A DNA stretch of 27,155 nucleotides, taken from contig DAITVZ010000069.1 of the NCBI GenBank assembly GCA_036841525.1, positions 1-27,155 on the forward strand. The letters run 5' to 3'. Within the stretch, counting starts at the first letter, position 1. Each line of letters opens with the position of its first letter. The translations under genes and the position numbers were made by a program. Below the pieces are notes generated by a model. The model worked only from the letters and a program-made list of their open reading frames with translations, made no database searches and was not told the DNA's origin. Source of the DNA: JAAYEA01 sp012689325. GTDB taxonomy: Bacteria; Chloroflexota; Anaerolineae; JAAYEA01. Below are positions 4,754 through 12,173 of this stretch, piece by piece.

Positions 4754-7162
4754 ATGCGATGGTTGGACGATATCCTGCTGCGCGACCGCTACGATGTCAT
4801 CGTGGTTGGCGCGGGGCTGGGCGGGCTGACCGCGGCGAGCTTGCTGGCCAAACGGGGCGTGTCGGTGCTGTTGATTGACCGCCAGAACAAGCCGGGCGGC
4901 TCGTGCACCTCGTTCAAGCGCGAGGATGTCGTCTATGATGTGGGCACGGCCATGCTCTATGGCTTTGGCGAGCGGGGTTTCAAGCCGTTCCGCTTCCTGA
5001 TGAACGAGTTGGAGGAGCCCATCGACGTGGTGGCGCACGCCACCCTGGCGCGCATGACCTTCGAGGGGCACGAGATCACCTTTTGGCCGGACCTGGACCG
5101 CTTCCTGGGCGAGCTGGGCGACTTCTACCCCGAGGAGCGCGAGGGCCTGCGCGCCTTTTATGCCGACCTTTTCAAGATGTACGAGAATATCGTGCTCAAG
5201 AACGAGGTGGTGGTCCCGCCCTCCGAGTTCTCCTCGCGCCAGGGGCTGCGGCAATTGCTCAGCGGCCCCTTGGCCATGCTCAAGATGCCAAAGCTGCTCA
5301 ACATGAGCGTCAAGGACTTGCTGGACCGCTATTTCCATACCCCCGGCGTCGTCAACTTTTTCGACAAGCTCTGCTCGGCCTACTGCTATTGCACCGCCGC
5401 CGAGACCCCCGCCATATTGGCGGCGACCATGTTCCTGGACAACCACGTCGGCGGGGTCTATTATCCGGCGGGCGGCGCGCAGATGCTCCCCAACAAGCTG
5501 GAAAAGGCCTTCGAGCGCGACGGCGGGCAGATCCTCTATCGCCATCTGGTGGACGAGATCCTCATCCGCGAGGGGCAGGCCTACGGCGTGCGCCTGGCCG
5601 GCGGCCAGGAGATTCTGGCGGATCGGGTGGTCGCCAACGCCACCGTCTGGAACATCTATGGCAACCTGGTGAGGCCGGAGCACATCGCGCCGGAGCGGCT
5701 GGCCTGGGCGCAAGGCCTGGTCCCCACCTTTCCCAGCATGACGCTCTACCTGCTGGTGGACGCGCAGGCGCTGCCCCCCAGCGTGCTGCCCTGGGAGATC
5801 TTTATCGAAAAGGGCGAGGTGATCGACAGCTCGGACCTGACGCTCTACGTCAACGCGCTGGTGGACCGGACCCTGTGCCCCGAGGGCAAGCTGGTGATCA
5901 CGGTCATCGCTCCCAACCTGGGCCAGTGGCCGTCGCCCACCGACCCGGCCTATGGCTCGGCCGAGTATGGGGCGCTCAAGGAGCGCGAGGCGCAACTGAT
6001 GCTCGACCAGATCGAGCAGCACTACCCCGGCTTTGGCCAGCACATCGAGGGCATGACCGTGGGCACGCCGACCACCATCGAGCGCTACCTGCTCAAGAAC
6101 GGCGGGGCGGTGGGCGGGCCCAAGAACGCCATCGGCCAGCACATGCTCAACCGCCTGCACGCGCGCAGCGAGTGGAAGAACCTTTATTTCTGCGGCGATT
6201 CCACCGTGATGGCCACCGGCGCGCCCGCCACCGCGGTCTCTGGCGTAGGCGCCGCCAACGTCATCCTGCGCGACCTGCGTAAGCCCGACTATGACGCGCG
6301 CAAGCACCCGCGGCAGTACGTGCGCTACGTGGACCAGCCCTACCGTCGCCCGCCCTACCGCGCTGGCGACCCGCTCACGGCGGAGAACGTCCCCAGCGCC
6401 GCGGCGCAGTGCCAATGGTGCGAGTCCCCGGCCTGCGTGGCGAGCTGCCCGGCGGGCATGGATATCCCTGGCGCGCTGCGACGGTTGGAGGCGGGGAACG
6501 CCCTCGGGGCGGCGCGGCTGCTGCGCCAGCGCAACCCCCTGGCCGAGCTCTCTTGCGCTGCTTGCGGGGACAACCCGCCTTGCCAGAGGAGTTGCCACCG
6601 CCGGACCTTTGCTGGGGAGGCCGTGCCCATCGCCGACCTGCTGCGCTGGGCGTGCCAGGCGGCGGGCGAGGCGGGCTGGCCGCGTGGGGAGGCAGGGGAA
6701 AACGGCTGGCGCGTCGCCGTGGTGGGCAGCGGCCCCGCTGGCCTGAGCTGCGCCTATTACCTGGCGCTGCTGGGCGTTCGGGTGGACCTGTTGGACAGCA
6801 GCGCCCAGCCAGCCGACCGGCTCCGACGGGCCGCCGAGGGGATGCTGGCGCTTCCTGCGTTGGAGCGGGAGCTGCCAGGGGTTCTGCGCGCGGGGGTGCG
6901 TTGGGTTGGTGGGGGCGTCGCCGATCTGCCGCAGCTGCGCGGGGCCTACGAGGCCGTCTATGTGACGCTGAGCGCCGCCGAGCTGCCCTGGGACGCGGGC
7001 CTTGCCCCGGCGCAAGATGGGTCCACTGGGCAGCCGGGGCTGTACGTCGGCGGCGAGTCCATAGCGGCGGGCCAGGGCGTGGCCGGGGGCGCGGCGGAAG
7101 GTCGTCGCGTCGCCGCGGCCATCGCTCAGCAGCTCCGCGTCCAGCCGTCGAGCTCGGCCTGA
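4754..7162 (+). CDS. Fusion: carotenoid-isomerase-like flavoprotein + 2x[4Fe-4S] + GltD/DPYD-like FAD domain
   Basis: The 802-residue protein has two parts. Residues 1-510 are a CrtI/CRTISO-like FAD enzyme (VVGAGLGGLTAAS at about 17-29; FCGDSTVMATGAPATAVSGVGAANVIL near its end). Residues about 550-640 carry eight cysteines, C553, C556, C561, C565 and C601, C604, C610, C614, in the spacing of the two-cluster ferredoxin-like domain of glutamate synthase small subunit and dihydropyrimidine dehydrogenase. A second FAD Rossmann motif follows (AVVGSGPAGLSCAYYLA at 655-671). The distal FAD segment (GLYVGGESIAAGQG...AAEGRRVAAAI) is kept, but the NADPH domain normally inserted between them is absent. 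Electrons may therefore pass through the clusters from a partner rather than from NADPH. CRTISO-type enzymes need reduced FAD for isomerisation, so the tail could keep the front domain reduced; that is inference. AAAGAGGT precedes the ATG. Confidence 0.82.
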   Translation: MRWLDDILLRDRYDVIVVGAGLGGLTAASLLAKRGVSVLLIDRQNKPGGSCTSFKREDVVYDVGTAMLYGFGERGFKPFRFLMNELEEPIDVVAHATLARMTFEGHEITFWPDLDRFLGELGDFYPEEREGLRAFYADLFKMYENIVLKNEVVVPPSEFSSRQGLRQLLSGPLAMLKMPKLLNMSVKDLLDRYFHTPGVVNFFDKLCSAYCYCTAAETPAILAATMFLDNHVGGVYYPAGGAQMLPNKLEKAFERDGGQILYRHLVDEILIREGQAYGVRLAGGQEILADRVVANATVWNIYGNLVRPEHIAPERLAWAQGLVPTFPSMTLYLLVDAQALPPSVLPWEIFIEKGEVIDSSDLTLYVNALVDRTLCPEGKLVITVIAPNLGQWPSPTDPAYGSAEYGALKEREAQLMLDQIEQHYPGFGQHIEGMTVGTPTTIERYLLKNGGAVGGPKNAIGQHMLNRLHARSEWKNLYFCGDSTVMATGAPATAVSGVGAANVILRDLRKPDYDARKHPRQYVRYVDQPYRRPPYRAGDPLTAENVPSAAAQCQWCESPACVASCPAGMDIPGALRRLEAGNALGAARLLRQRNPLAELSCAACGDNPPCQRSCHRRTFAGEAVPIADLLRWACQAAGEAGWPRGEAGENGWRVAVVGSGPAGLSCAYYLALLGVRVDLLDSSAQPADRLRRAAEGMLALPALERELPGVLRAGVRWVGGGVADLPQLRGAYEAVYVTLSAAELPWDAGLAPAQDGSTGQPGLYVGGESIAAGQGVAGGAAEGRRVAAAIAQQLRVQPSSSA

Positions 7163-7179
7163 CCCATCGAGGACTATCG

Positions 7180-7209
7180 CCAGGTGGGGCTGCTCTCGCA
7201 GGAACCTGG
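7180..7209 (+). terminator. Hairpin after the light-associated gene cluster
   Basis: CCAGGT (7180-7185) pairs with ACCTGG (7204-7209), and inside it CTGC (7190-7193) pairs with GCAG (7198-7201). It begins 18 bases after the flavoprotein stop codon. No T-tract follows, so it may protect the mRNA 3' end or act with Rho rather than terminate alone. Confidence 0.35.
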
Positions 7210-7245
7210 GTTGATTGCTCAGTCCTGCCATCGCTTTAACGCGAC

Positions 7246-7275
7246 TTGACAGCAGGGCCTATCCTGCGATATAAT
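7246..7275 (+). promoter_or_regulatory. Consensus sigma70 promoter of the ABC importer operon
   Basis: The -35 hexamer TTGACA (7246-7251) and the -10 hexamer TATAAT (7270-7275) both match consensus perfectly, with an 18-base spacer. Transcription should start near 7282, giving a leader of about 283 nt before the lipoprotein gene. Such a strong promoter ahead of a terminator suggests output is set by attenuation. Confidence 0.8.
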
Positions 7276-7358
7276 GTTTGATACAGGGGGAAGGAAGAGG
7301 GGACTGTATAGTCGTCCAAGGAGCCCGACGTGGTGTGCTTCTTGTGCGCGGATGGCAG

Positions 7359-7414
7359 CAGGCAAGATGCAAGGCTGGCATGAGCCAGCCCGATTCTTGC
7401 CTGTTTTTGTTTTT
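7359..7414 (+). terminator. Strong intrinsic terminator inside the ABC operon leader
   Basis: CAGGCAAGA (7359-7367) pairs with TCTTGCCTG (7395-7403). Inside, GGCTGGC (7373-7379) pairs with GCCAGCC (7384-7390) around an ATGA loop. TTTTTGTTTTT (7404-7414) follows at once. It lies about 130 nt downstream of the predicted transcription start and 150 nt upstream of the first gene, so it must be bypassed for operon expression. An upstream TCTTG (7340-7344) could pair with CAAGA (7363-7367) as a weak antiterminator. Either a riboswitch/attenuator or a separate small RNA of about 130 nt would fit. Confidence 0.78.
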
Positions 7415-7478
7415 CACGGGCGCTCAGGCCATCGGCCCGGAAAGGAGGAGCAACGCAGGGGGCCCAAGCGTGGCCCTT

Positions 7479-7504
7479 CCCCTCGCCATGTTGGCGGCGA
7501 GGGG
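7479..7504 (+). promoter_or_regulatory. GC-rich stem-loop before the lipoprotein gene
   Basis: CCCCTCGCC (7479-7487) pairs perfectly with GGCGAGGGG (7496-7504) around an 8-base loop. There is no T-tract. It lies between the leader terminator and the ribosome binding site and could be an mRNA 5'-stabilising structure. Confidence 0.4.
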
Positions 7505-7564
7505 GTCCTGGTTTCAAGGGTGAGCCAAGTGTTTTGTGCGCCTGTTCGACAAGGAGGACGAGAA

Positions 7565-9754
7565 ATGGCGGACAAAGGTCTAACCCGTAAAGAGTTCTTG
7601 CGTGGCGCAGCCATGACCGCGGTGGGGCTGGTGGCCGCGGGCTGCGCCGCCCCCACGCCACAGATCATCGAAAAACCGGTGACGGTGGTGGTGGAGAAAG
7701 AGGTCTCCGTAGAGAAGGTGGTCAAGGAGACGGTGGTCGTCTCCAAAGAGGTGGCGGTCGAAAAGGTGGTCAAGGAGACCGTCGTCGTCGAGAAGGAAAA
7801 GGTCGTCGAGAAAGAGCTGGTGGTCACGGCGACACCGGTAGCCAAGCCCAAGGAGGCCCCGGCGCTGGCCGAGCTGGTCAAGGCCGGCAAGCTGCCGCCC
7901 CTGGAGGAGCGCCTGCCGCTGGAGCCGCTGGTGATCGAGCCGTACAACGAGATCGGCCAGTACGGCGGCACCTGGCACCGCGCCGACACCTCGGCCAATG
8001 GCAACAACCTCGCCATGAGCTTCTATGGCCACTCGCCGGTGCACTGGGTCAAGGATGGCCTGGACAAGCGCGGCGGCCTGGCCAAGGGCTGGACCACCAA
8101 CGCTGACAAGACCGAGTGGACCTTCTTCTTCCGCAAGGGGACCAAGTGGTCCGATGGGCAGCCCTTCACCGTGGATGACATCATCTACTGGTACGAGGAC
8201 CTCTGCATCAACCCAGACCATCCCTTCCTGGTCCCTGACTGGCTCATCGCCGGCGGCAAGACGGCCGAGCTGACCAAGGTCGACGACTGGACGCTCAAGT
8301 TCAAGTTCGCCGCCCCCGCGCCGCTCCTGGCCGACCGCATGGCCATGTGGACCAAGGGCGTGCCCACCGGCCTGGACGCGATGGTCGTTTGCTGCAGCCA
8401 CTACCTGAAGCAGTTCCACCCCAAGTACAACAAGCAGGTCACCGACTTTAAGGAACACGACCTCAAGTATGACTGGCGCACCAACATCGACTATCCGGTG
8501 CTGAACCCCTGGAAGCCAGTGCTCTATGAGGCGGGCAAGCGCATCCTCTTGGAGCGCAACCCCTATTACTATGCGGTGGACACGGAGGGCAACCAGCTTC
8601 CGTATATCGATGCGGTGGACACCACCTACGTGGAGAACGCCGAGGTGGGCAAGCTCAAGGTGCTGGGCGGCGAGACCGAGATCTGCGTGCGTCCCTGCAA
8701 GTCGCTCCCGCTGGCCGACCTGTCGCTCCTGCGGCAGAACGAGACCACGCAGGGCTACCAGGTCCACCTGTGGGATGGCGGCTCGGGCACCGGCTCGTGC
8801 TTTTTCTGCAACTGGAACCACCCCGATCCGGACAAGGTCAAGGTCTACCGCGAGCCCAAGTTCCGGCGGGCCCTCTCCCACGCCATCGATCGCGCCAAGA
8901 TCCAAAAGATGACCTACTTTGGCACGGGCTTTTTGACCACCGGCACCATGAGCCCCAAGGCGGTGGAGTACAACCGCACTCCTCGCGGCAAGGAGCTCTT
9001 TGCCAAGTGGCGCGACCTGGCCGTCACGTATGATCCCGAGGCGGCCAAAAAGCTGCTGGACGAGATCGGCGTGGTGGACAAGAACGGCGACGGCTGGCGC
9101 GAGATGCCCAACGGCAAGATCCTGGAGCTGCGCATCGACTATGCGGCCAATACGCAGGCCGACCATATCCAGAACGACCAACTCGTCAAGGAGAACTGGG
9201 AGGCGATCGGGCTCAAGACGCTGCTGAACCCCGTGCCGCCCTCCGATACCACCACCATCAGGACCAATGCCAACTATGACATCTGGGATAGCTGGGAGGT
9301 GGGCGATGGCCCCAACCACCTGGTCTTCCCGGCCTGGGTGGTGCCGATCGAGAACCAGCGCTGGGCGCCTCTCTATGGCCAGTGGTACGCCGTGAAAGGC
9401 ACCAACCTGGAGGGCACCGAGCTCGAGAAGGCGCCTCGCGATCGCACTCCTCCTCGCGAGGAGCCGGCCAAGGACGATCCCGTCTTCAAGATTCAGGAGC
9501 TCTACGACAAGGCCAAGATCGAGCCCGATGATGACAAGCGCGAAAGCCTGGTGCTGGACCTCATCCAGGTGCACATCGACTATGGCCCGTTCTTTATCGG
9601 CACGGTGGCCAACCTGCCGACCATCGTGGTCTTTGCGAACAACGTGGGCAACGTGCCCAACCGCGAACAACTGGGCCTCGGCGGGTTCACCAACCCCTGG
9701 ATCATGAGCTACATGGGCGCGGTCTACCCGGAGCAGATGTACTTTAAGGCCTAG
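7565..9754 (+). CDS. ABC transporter substrate-binding lipoprotein, family 5 (peptide/oligosaccharide type)
   Basis: The 729-residue protein captures a solute outside the membrane for the importer encoded by the next four genes. Its signal peptide has a Tat-like start (TRKEFLR at 7-13) and a lipobox ending in the lipidated C27 (VAAGC). Residues about 35-95 form a low-complexity linker rich in Val, Lys and Glu, typical of Chloroflexota lipoproteins, tethering the domain away from the membrane. The folded part shows the SBP family 5 pattern, including LAKGWTTNADKTEWTFFFRKGTKWSDGQPFTVDDIIYWYED. It is longer than classic DppA/OppA, as are many relatives that bind oligosaccharides, so substrate cannot be assigned. 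AAGGAGG lies 7 bases before the ATG. The frame is open further upstream to 7274, but that extension overlaps the leader terminator and was not used. Confidence 0.88.
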   Translation: MADKGLTRKEFLRGAAMTAVGLVAAGCAAPTPQIIEKPVTVVVEKEVSVEKVVKETVVVSKEVAVEKVVKETVVVEKEKVVEKELVVTATPVAKPKEAPALAELVKAGKLPPLEERLPLEPLVIEPYNEIGQYGGTWHRADTSANGNNLAMSFYGHSPVHWVKDGLDKRGGLAKGWTTNADKTEWTFFFRKGTKWSDGQPFTVDDIIYWYEDLCINPDHPFLVPDWLIAGGKTAELTKVDDWTLKFKFAAPAPLLADRMAMWTKGVPTGLDAMVVCCSHYLKQFHPKYNKQVTDFKEHDLKYDWRTNIDYPVLNPWKPVLYEAGKRILLERNPYYYAVDTEGNQLPYIDAVDTTYVENAEVGKLKVLGGETEICVRPCKSLPLADLSLLRQNETTQGYQVHLWDGGSGTGSCFFCNWNHPDPDKVKVYREPKFRRALSHAIDRAKIQKMTYFGTGFLTTGTMSPKAVEYNRTPRGKELFAKWRDLAVTYDPEAAKKLLDEIGVVDKNGDGWREMPNGKILELRIDYAANTQADHIQNDQLVKENWEAIGLKTLLNPVPPSDTTTIRTNANYDIWDSWEVGDGPNHLVFPAWVVPIENQRWAPLYGQWYAVKGTNLEGTELEKAPRDRTPPREEPAKDDPVFKIQELYDKAKIEPDDDKRESLVLDLIQVHIDYGPFFIGTVANLPTIVVFANNVGNVPNREQLGLGGFTNPWIMSYMGAVYPEQMYFKA
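7670..7850 (+). repeat. In-gene Val/Lys/Glu linker repeat of the lipoprotein
   Basis: The linker repeats units such as VEKVVKETVVV twice almost exactly at the protein level, and the DNA repeats with only a few changes around 7710-7740 and 7758-7788. It encodes a charged, extended spacer after the lipobox cysteine. The repeat probably grows and shrinks by slippage between strains. Confidence 0.65.
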
Positions 9755-9770
9755 CGCAGTCGCCAAGAAC

Positions 9771-9791
9771 GGGGGAGGGCCGCCCTCCCCC
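9771..9791 (+). promoter_or_regulatory. Intercistronic hairpin after the substrate-binding gene
   Basis: GGGGGAGGG (9771-9779) pairs perfectly with CCCTCCCCC (9783-9791) around a 3-base loop. It starts 16 bases after the lipoprotein stop and has no T-tract. Such hairpins commonly shield or partly terminate the mRNA, so the binding protein is made in excess over its permeases. Confidence 0.5.
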
Positions 9792-9833
9792 GGCCCCGCT
9801 ACCCAGGCCTTGCGGCGGGTCGGGTGGAGCCGT

Positions 9834-9869
9834 CGCCCACCCCATCCGCCTTTCTGCTGTGGGTGGGCG
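9834..9869 (+). promoter_or_regulatory. Second intercistronic hairpin before the first permease gene
   Basis: CGCCCACCC (9834-9842) pairs with GGGTGGGCG (9861-9869) around an 18-base loop. With the hairpin at 9771-9791 it forms a double barrier in the 181-base gap between the lipoprotein and permease genes. Confidence 0.4.
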
Positions 9870-9935
9870 CGCCCTCACGGCGCCGGTGCGTCTTGACCCT
9901 CGGTGTGGCCCAATGCAAAGAAAAAAGGACGTGAG

Positions 9936-10919
9936 ATGCTAGGGTATATCGGTAGGCGCTTCCTCTATATGATCAGCACGCTCTTTCTGGTTTCCGTCGT
10001 CGGTTTCCTGATCATCAACCTGCCGACGGGTACCTATGTGGACTTTTACATCCAGAGGCTGCAAAACGAGGGAACCCATACCTCGCTGGAACAGATCGAG
10101 GCCATCACCAAGCGCTTTGCGCTGGACAAGCCCCTCTATTGGCAATACGGCAAGTGGCTGTTCGGCTTTGTGCGGGGCGATTTCGGCCTTTCCTTCGAGT
10201 TCAATAAGGAGGTCAAGGAGCTGATTTGGGAGCGGATCGTCTACACGGTGATCATCTCCTTGGCCACGCTGATCTTTACTTGGGTCGTGGCTATCCCCAT
10301 CGGCATCTATTCCGCCACCCACCAGTACACGCTGGGGGATCACATTTTTACGCTTGTCGGCCTCATCGGGCTTTCCGCGCCGAGCTTTTTGCTGGCGCTG
10401 GTGCTGATGGTGATCGCCCAGCGTTCCTTTGGCCAATCGGTGGGAGGGCTCTATTCCCCGGCCTTTGTGGACGCGCCCTGGAGCTGGGCCAAGCTGGCTG
10501 ACCTCCTCAAGCACCTGGTGGTGCCCATCGTGGTGGTGGGCGCCAGCGGCACGGCCAGCCTGGTCCGCATGATGCGCGGCAACCTGCTGGATATCCTCAA
10601 CATGCAGTACGTGCAAGCCGCGCGCGCCCGGGGGCTCTCCGAATCGCTGGTGATCCTCAAGCACGCGGTGCGCAACGCCATCCACCCATTGATCATGCTC
10701 TTGGGCATGAGCTTGCCCAGCATCATCTCGGGCGCGACGGTGGTCTCTATCGTGCTGAGCCTGCCGACCACGGGGCCGATGTATTTCCGCGCCCTGCAAC
10801 AGCAGGACATGTACCTGGCCGTCACCTTTTTGGTCTTCATGGCGATCATGCTGGTGATCGGCAACTTTCTCGCCGATCTCTTGCTCGCCTGGGTGGACCC
10901 GCGCATCCGTTACGAGTGA
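9936..10919 (+). CDS. ABC transporter permease, DppB/OppB type
   Basis: The 327-residue integral membrane protein is one half of the transport channel. It has an N-terminal helix (GRRFLYMISTLFLVSVVGFLII) and five further hydrophobic helices. The cytoplasmic EAA loop is visible at about 226-250 (ARARGLSESLVILKHAVRNAIHP), the docking site for the ATPase subunits. The ATG at 9936 follows AAAAAAGGACGTGAG. An in-frame start at 9903 would add 11 unlikely residues. The gene lies between the binding protein and a DppC-type partner in the order usual for dipeptide-family importers. The solute is not identifiable from the permease. Confidence 0.88.
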   Translation: MLGYIGRRFLYMISTLFLVSVVGFLIINLPTGTYVDFYIQRLQNEGTHTSLEQIEAITKRFALDKPLYWQYGKWLFGFVRGDFGLSFEFNKEVKELIWERIVYTVIISLATLIFTWVVAIPIGIYSATHQYTLGDHIFTLVGLIGLSAPSFLLALVLMVIAQRSFGQSVGGLYSPAFVDAPWSWAKLADLLKHLVVPIVVVGASGTASLVRMMRGNLLDILNMQYVQAARARGLSESLVILKHAVRNAIHPLIMLLGMSLPSIISGATVVSIVLSLPTTGPMYFRALQQQDMYLAVTFLVFMAIMLVIGNFLADLLLAWVDPRIRYE

Positions 10920-10933
10920 GACCCAGCCCCTCA

Positions 10934-10964
10934 GACCTCCGGGTTTTCCGAGACCTCGGAGGTC
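10934..10964 (+). promoter_or_regulatory. Hairpin between the two permease genes
   Basis: GACCTCCG (10934-10941) pairs with CGGAGGTC (10957-10964) around a 15-base loop. The 3' half is itself an interrupted palindrome (GACCTC-G-GAGGTC, 10952-10964). It occupies the 92-base gap between the permease genes; no T-tract follows, so transcription probably continues. Confidence 0.35.
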
Positions 10965-11011
10965 CGGGGTGCAGATAGAGCAGACGACGCCAATCTCGTC
11001 AGGAGAAACCG

Positions 11012-12163
11012 ATGAGGGCAAAATCCACCTCCGCCAACCCAGCCATCCAGGCGGCCGCGCCCGAGGGCGCCGCGGCCACCGACGTGGGGCGGCTCTCCCT
11101 CTGGCAGCTCATGAAGCGGCGCTTCCTGCGCAACCGCCTCGCCATGGCTGGCACGGTCATGCTGGTGATCCTCTACCTGCTGGCGCTGTTGGCCGACTTT
11201 TTCGCGCCGTATCACTATCTGGCCAAGTCGCAAGACTATGTCCTGCTGCCGCCGCAGTGGCCGCGCTTTGTGGACGCGGAGGGCAAGTTTCACTCGCGCC
11301 CCTTCGTCTATGGCATCGAGACGGTGCTGGACACCTACAACCTGCGGTATATGCACAAAGCCGATCCCACGCAGATCTACCCCATCGGCTTTTTCGTGCG
11401 GGGGGCGGAGTACAAGCTGCTCGGCCTGATCCCCGCCGATATCCACCTCTTTGGCGTGCAGGAGCCCGGCACCTGCTACATCCTGGGCACCGACCGGCTG
11501 GGCCAGGACTTGCTGGCGCGGACGCTCCACGGCGGGCGCGTGTCGCTGACCATCGGCCTGGTGGGCGTCGCCCTCACCATCATGCTGGGCTCGGCGCTGG
11601 GGACCGCCTCCGGCTACTATGGCGGCGTCACCGATACGCTGATGCAGCGCGGTATCGAGATCCTGGCTTCCTTCCCGCAGATCCCCCTCTGGGCGGCGTT
11701 CGCCGCGGCGGTGCCGCCCGAGTGGTCGTCGCTCAAGCGCTACTTTGCCCTCTCGGTGATCCTCTCGCTGGTGAACTGGACCGGCCTGGCCCGCCAGGTG
11801 CGCTCCAAGGTGCTGGCCTATCGCGAGATGGACTATACCTCGGCGGCGCGGGCGGTGGGCGCCTCGGATTGGCGGATCATCCTCATCCACATGCTGCCCA
11901 ACGCCCTGAGCCACATCATCGTGGTGGCCACCCTCTCCATCCCGGGGATGATCCTGGCGGAGACCTCGCTCAGCTTTCTCGGCCTGGGCATCCAGCCGCC
12001 GATGGTCAGTTGGGGCGTCTTGTTGCAGGACGCCACCAACGTGACGGTGATTGTCCTGAACCCCTGGCTGCTGATCCCGGGGCTGTTCGTCATTGTCGCC
12101 GTGCTGGCGTTCAACTTTGTGGGCGATGGCTTGCGCGACGCCGCCGACCCATTCGCCATCTAG
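11012..12163 (+). CDS. ABC transporter permease, DppC/OppC type
   Basis: The 383-residue second channel subunit has the family's soluble N-terminus, a first membrane helix (NRLAMAGTVMLVILYLLALLADFF), and a large external segment before the remaining helices. The sequence FVYGIETVLDTYNLRYMHKADP in that segment belongs to an insertion longer than in classic DppC. The phrase LGTDRLGQDLLARTLHGGRVSLTIGLVGV is diagnostic of DppC-type permeases. The EAA loop reads SAARAVGASDWRIILIHMLPNA near residue 275, and the C-terminus is GDGLRDAADPFAI. CAGGAGAAACCG precedes the ATG. It pairs with the DppB-type protein encoded upstream. Confidence 0.88.
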   Translation: MRAKSTSANPAIQAAAPEGAAATDVGRLSLWQLMKRRFLRNRLAMAGTVMLVILYLLALLADFFAPYHYLAKSQDYVLLPPQWPRFVDAEGKFHSRPFVYGIETVLDTYNLRYMHKADPTQIYPIGFFVRGAEYKLLGLIPADIHLFGVQEPGTCYILGTDRLGQDLLARTLHGGRVSLTIGLVGVALTIMLGSALGTASGYYGGVTDTLMQRGIEILASFPQIPLWAAFAAAVPPEWSSLKRYFALSVILSLVNWTGLARQVRSKVLAYREMDYTSAARAVGASDWRIILIHMLPNALSHIIVVATLSIPGMILAETSLSFLGLGIQPPMVSWGVLLQDATNVTVIVLNPWLLIPGLFVIVAVLAFNFVGDGLRDAADPFAI

Positions 12164-12173
12164 GAGGAGAGCG

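Larger units (their letters stand above)
7163..7564 (+). other. 402-base non-coding region: operon end, promoter, leader with terminator
   Basis: No convincing protein-coding gene is present here. In order it holds a hairpin after the flavoprotein gene (7180-7209), a consensus promoter (7246-7275), a strong intrinsic terminator inside the leader (7359-7414), a GC-rich hairpin (7479-7504) and the ribosome binding site AAGGAGG (7551-7557) of the lipoprotein gene. Short open frames exist but lack family resemblance or a good start context. Confidence 0.75.

Noticed and set aside
4619..7231. 870-codon minus-strand open frame
   Set aside because: It is an antisense shadow of the fused flavoprotein gene with no recognisable domain; open antisense frames are common in this GC-rich DNA.
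7282..7414. Known riboswitch or 4.5S-type RNA in the ABC leader
   Set aside because: I compared it by eye with c-di-GMP-I, fluoride, TPP, cobalamin and small SRP RNA core motifs and found no match, so it is left as unidentified.
7278..7523. Small 81-codon frame in the ABC leader
   Set aside because: It starts inside the promoter-proximal transcript without a ribosome binding site and runs through the terminator hairpin; no family resemblance.
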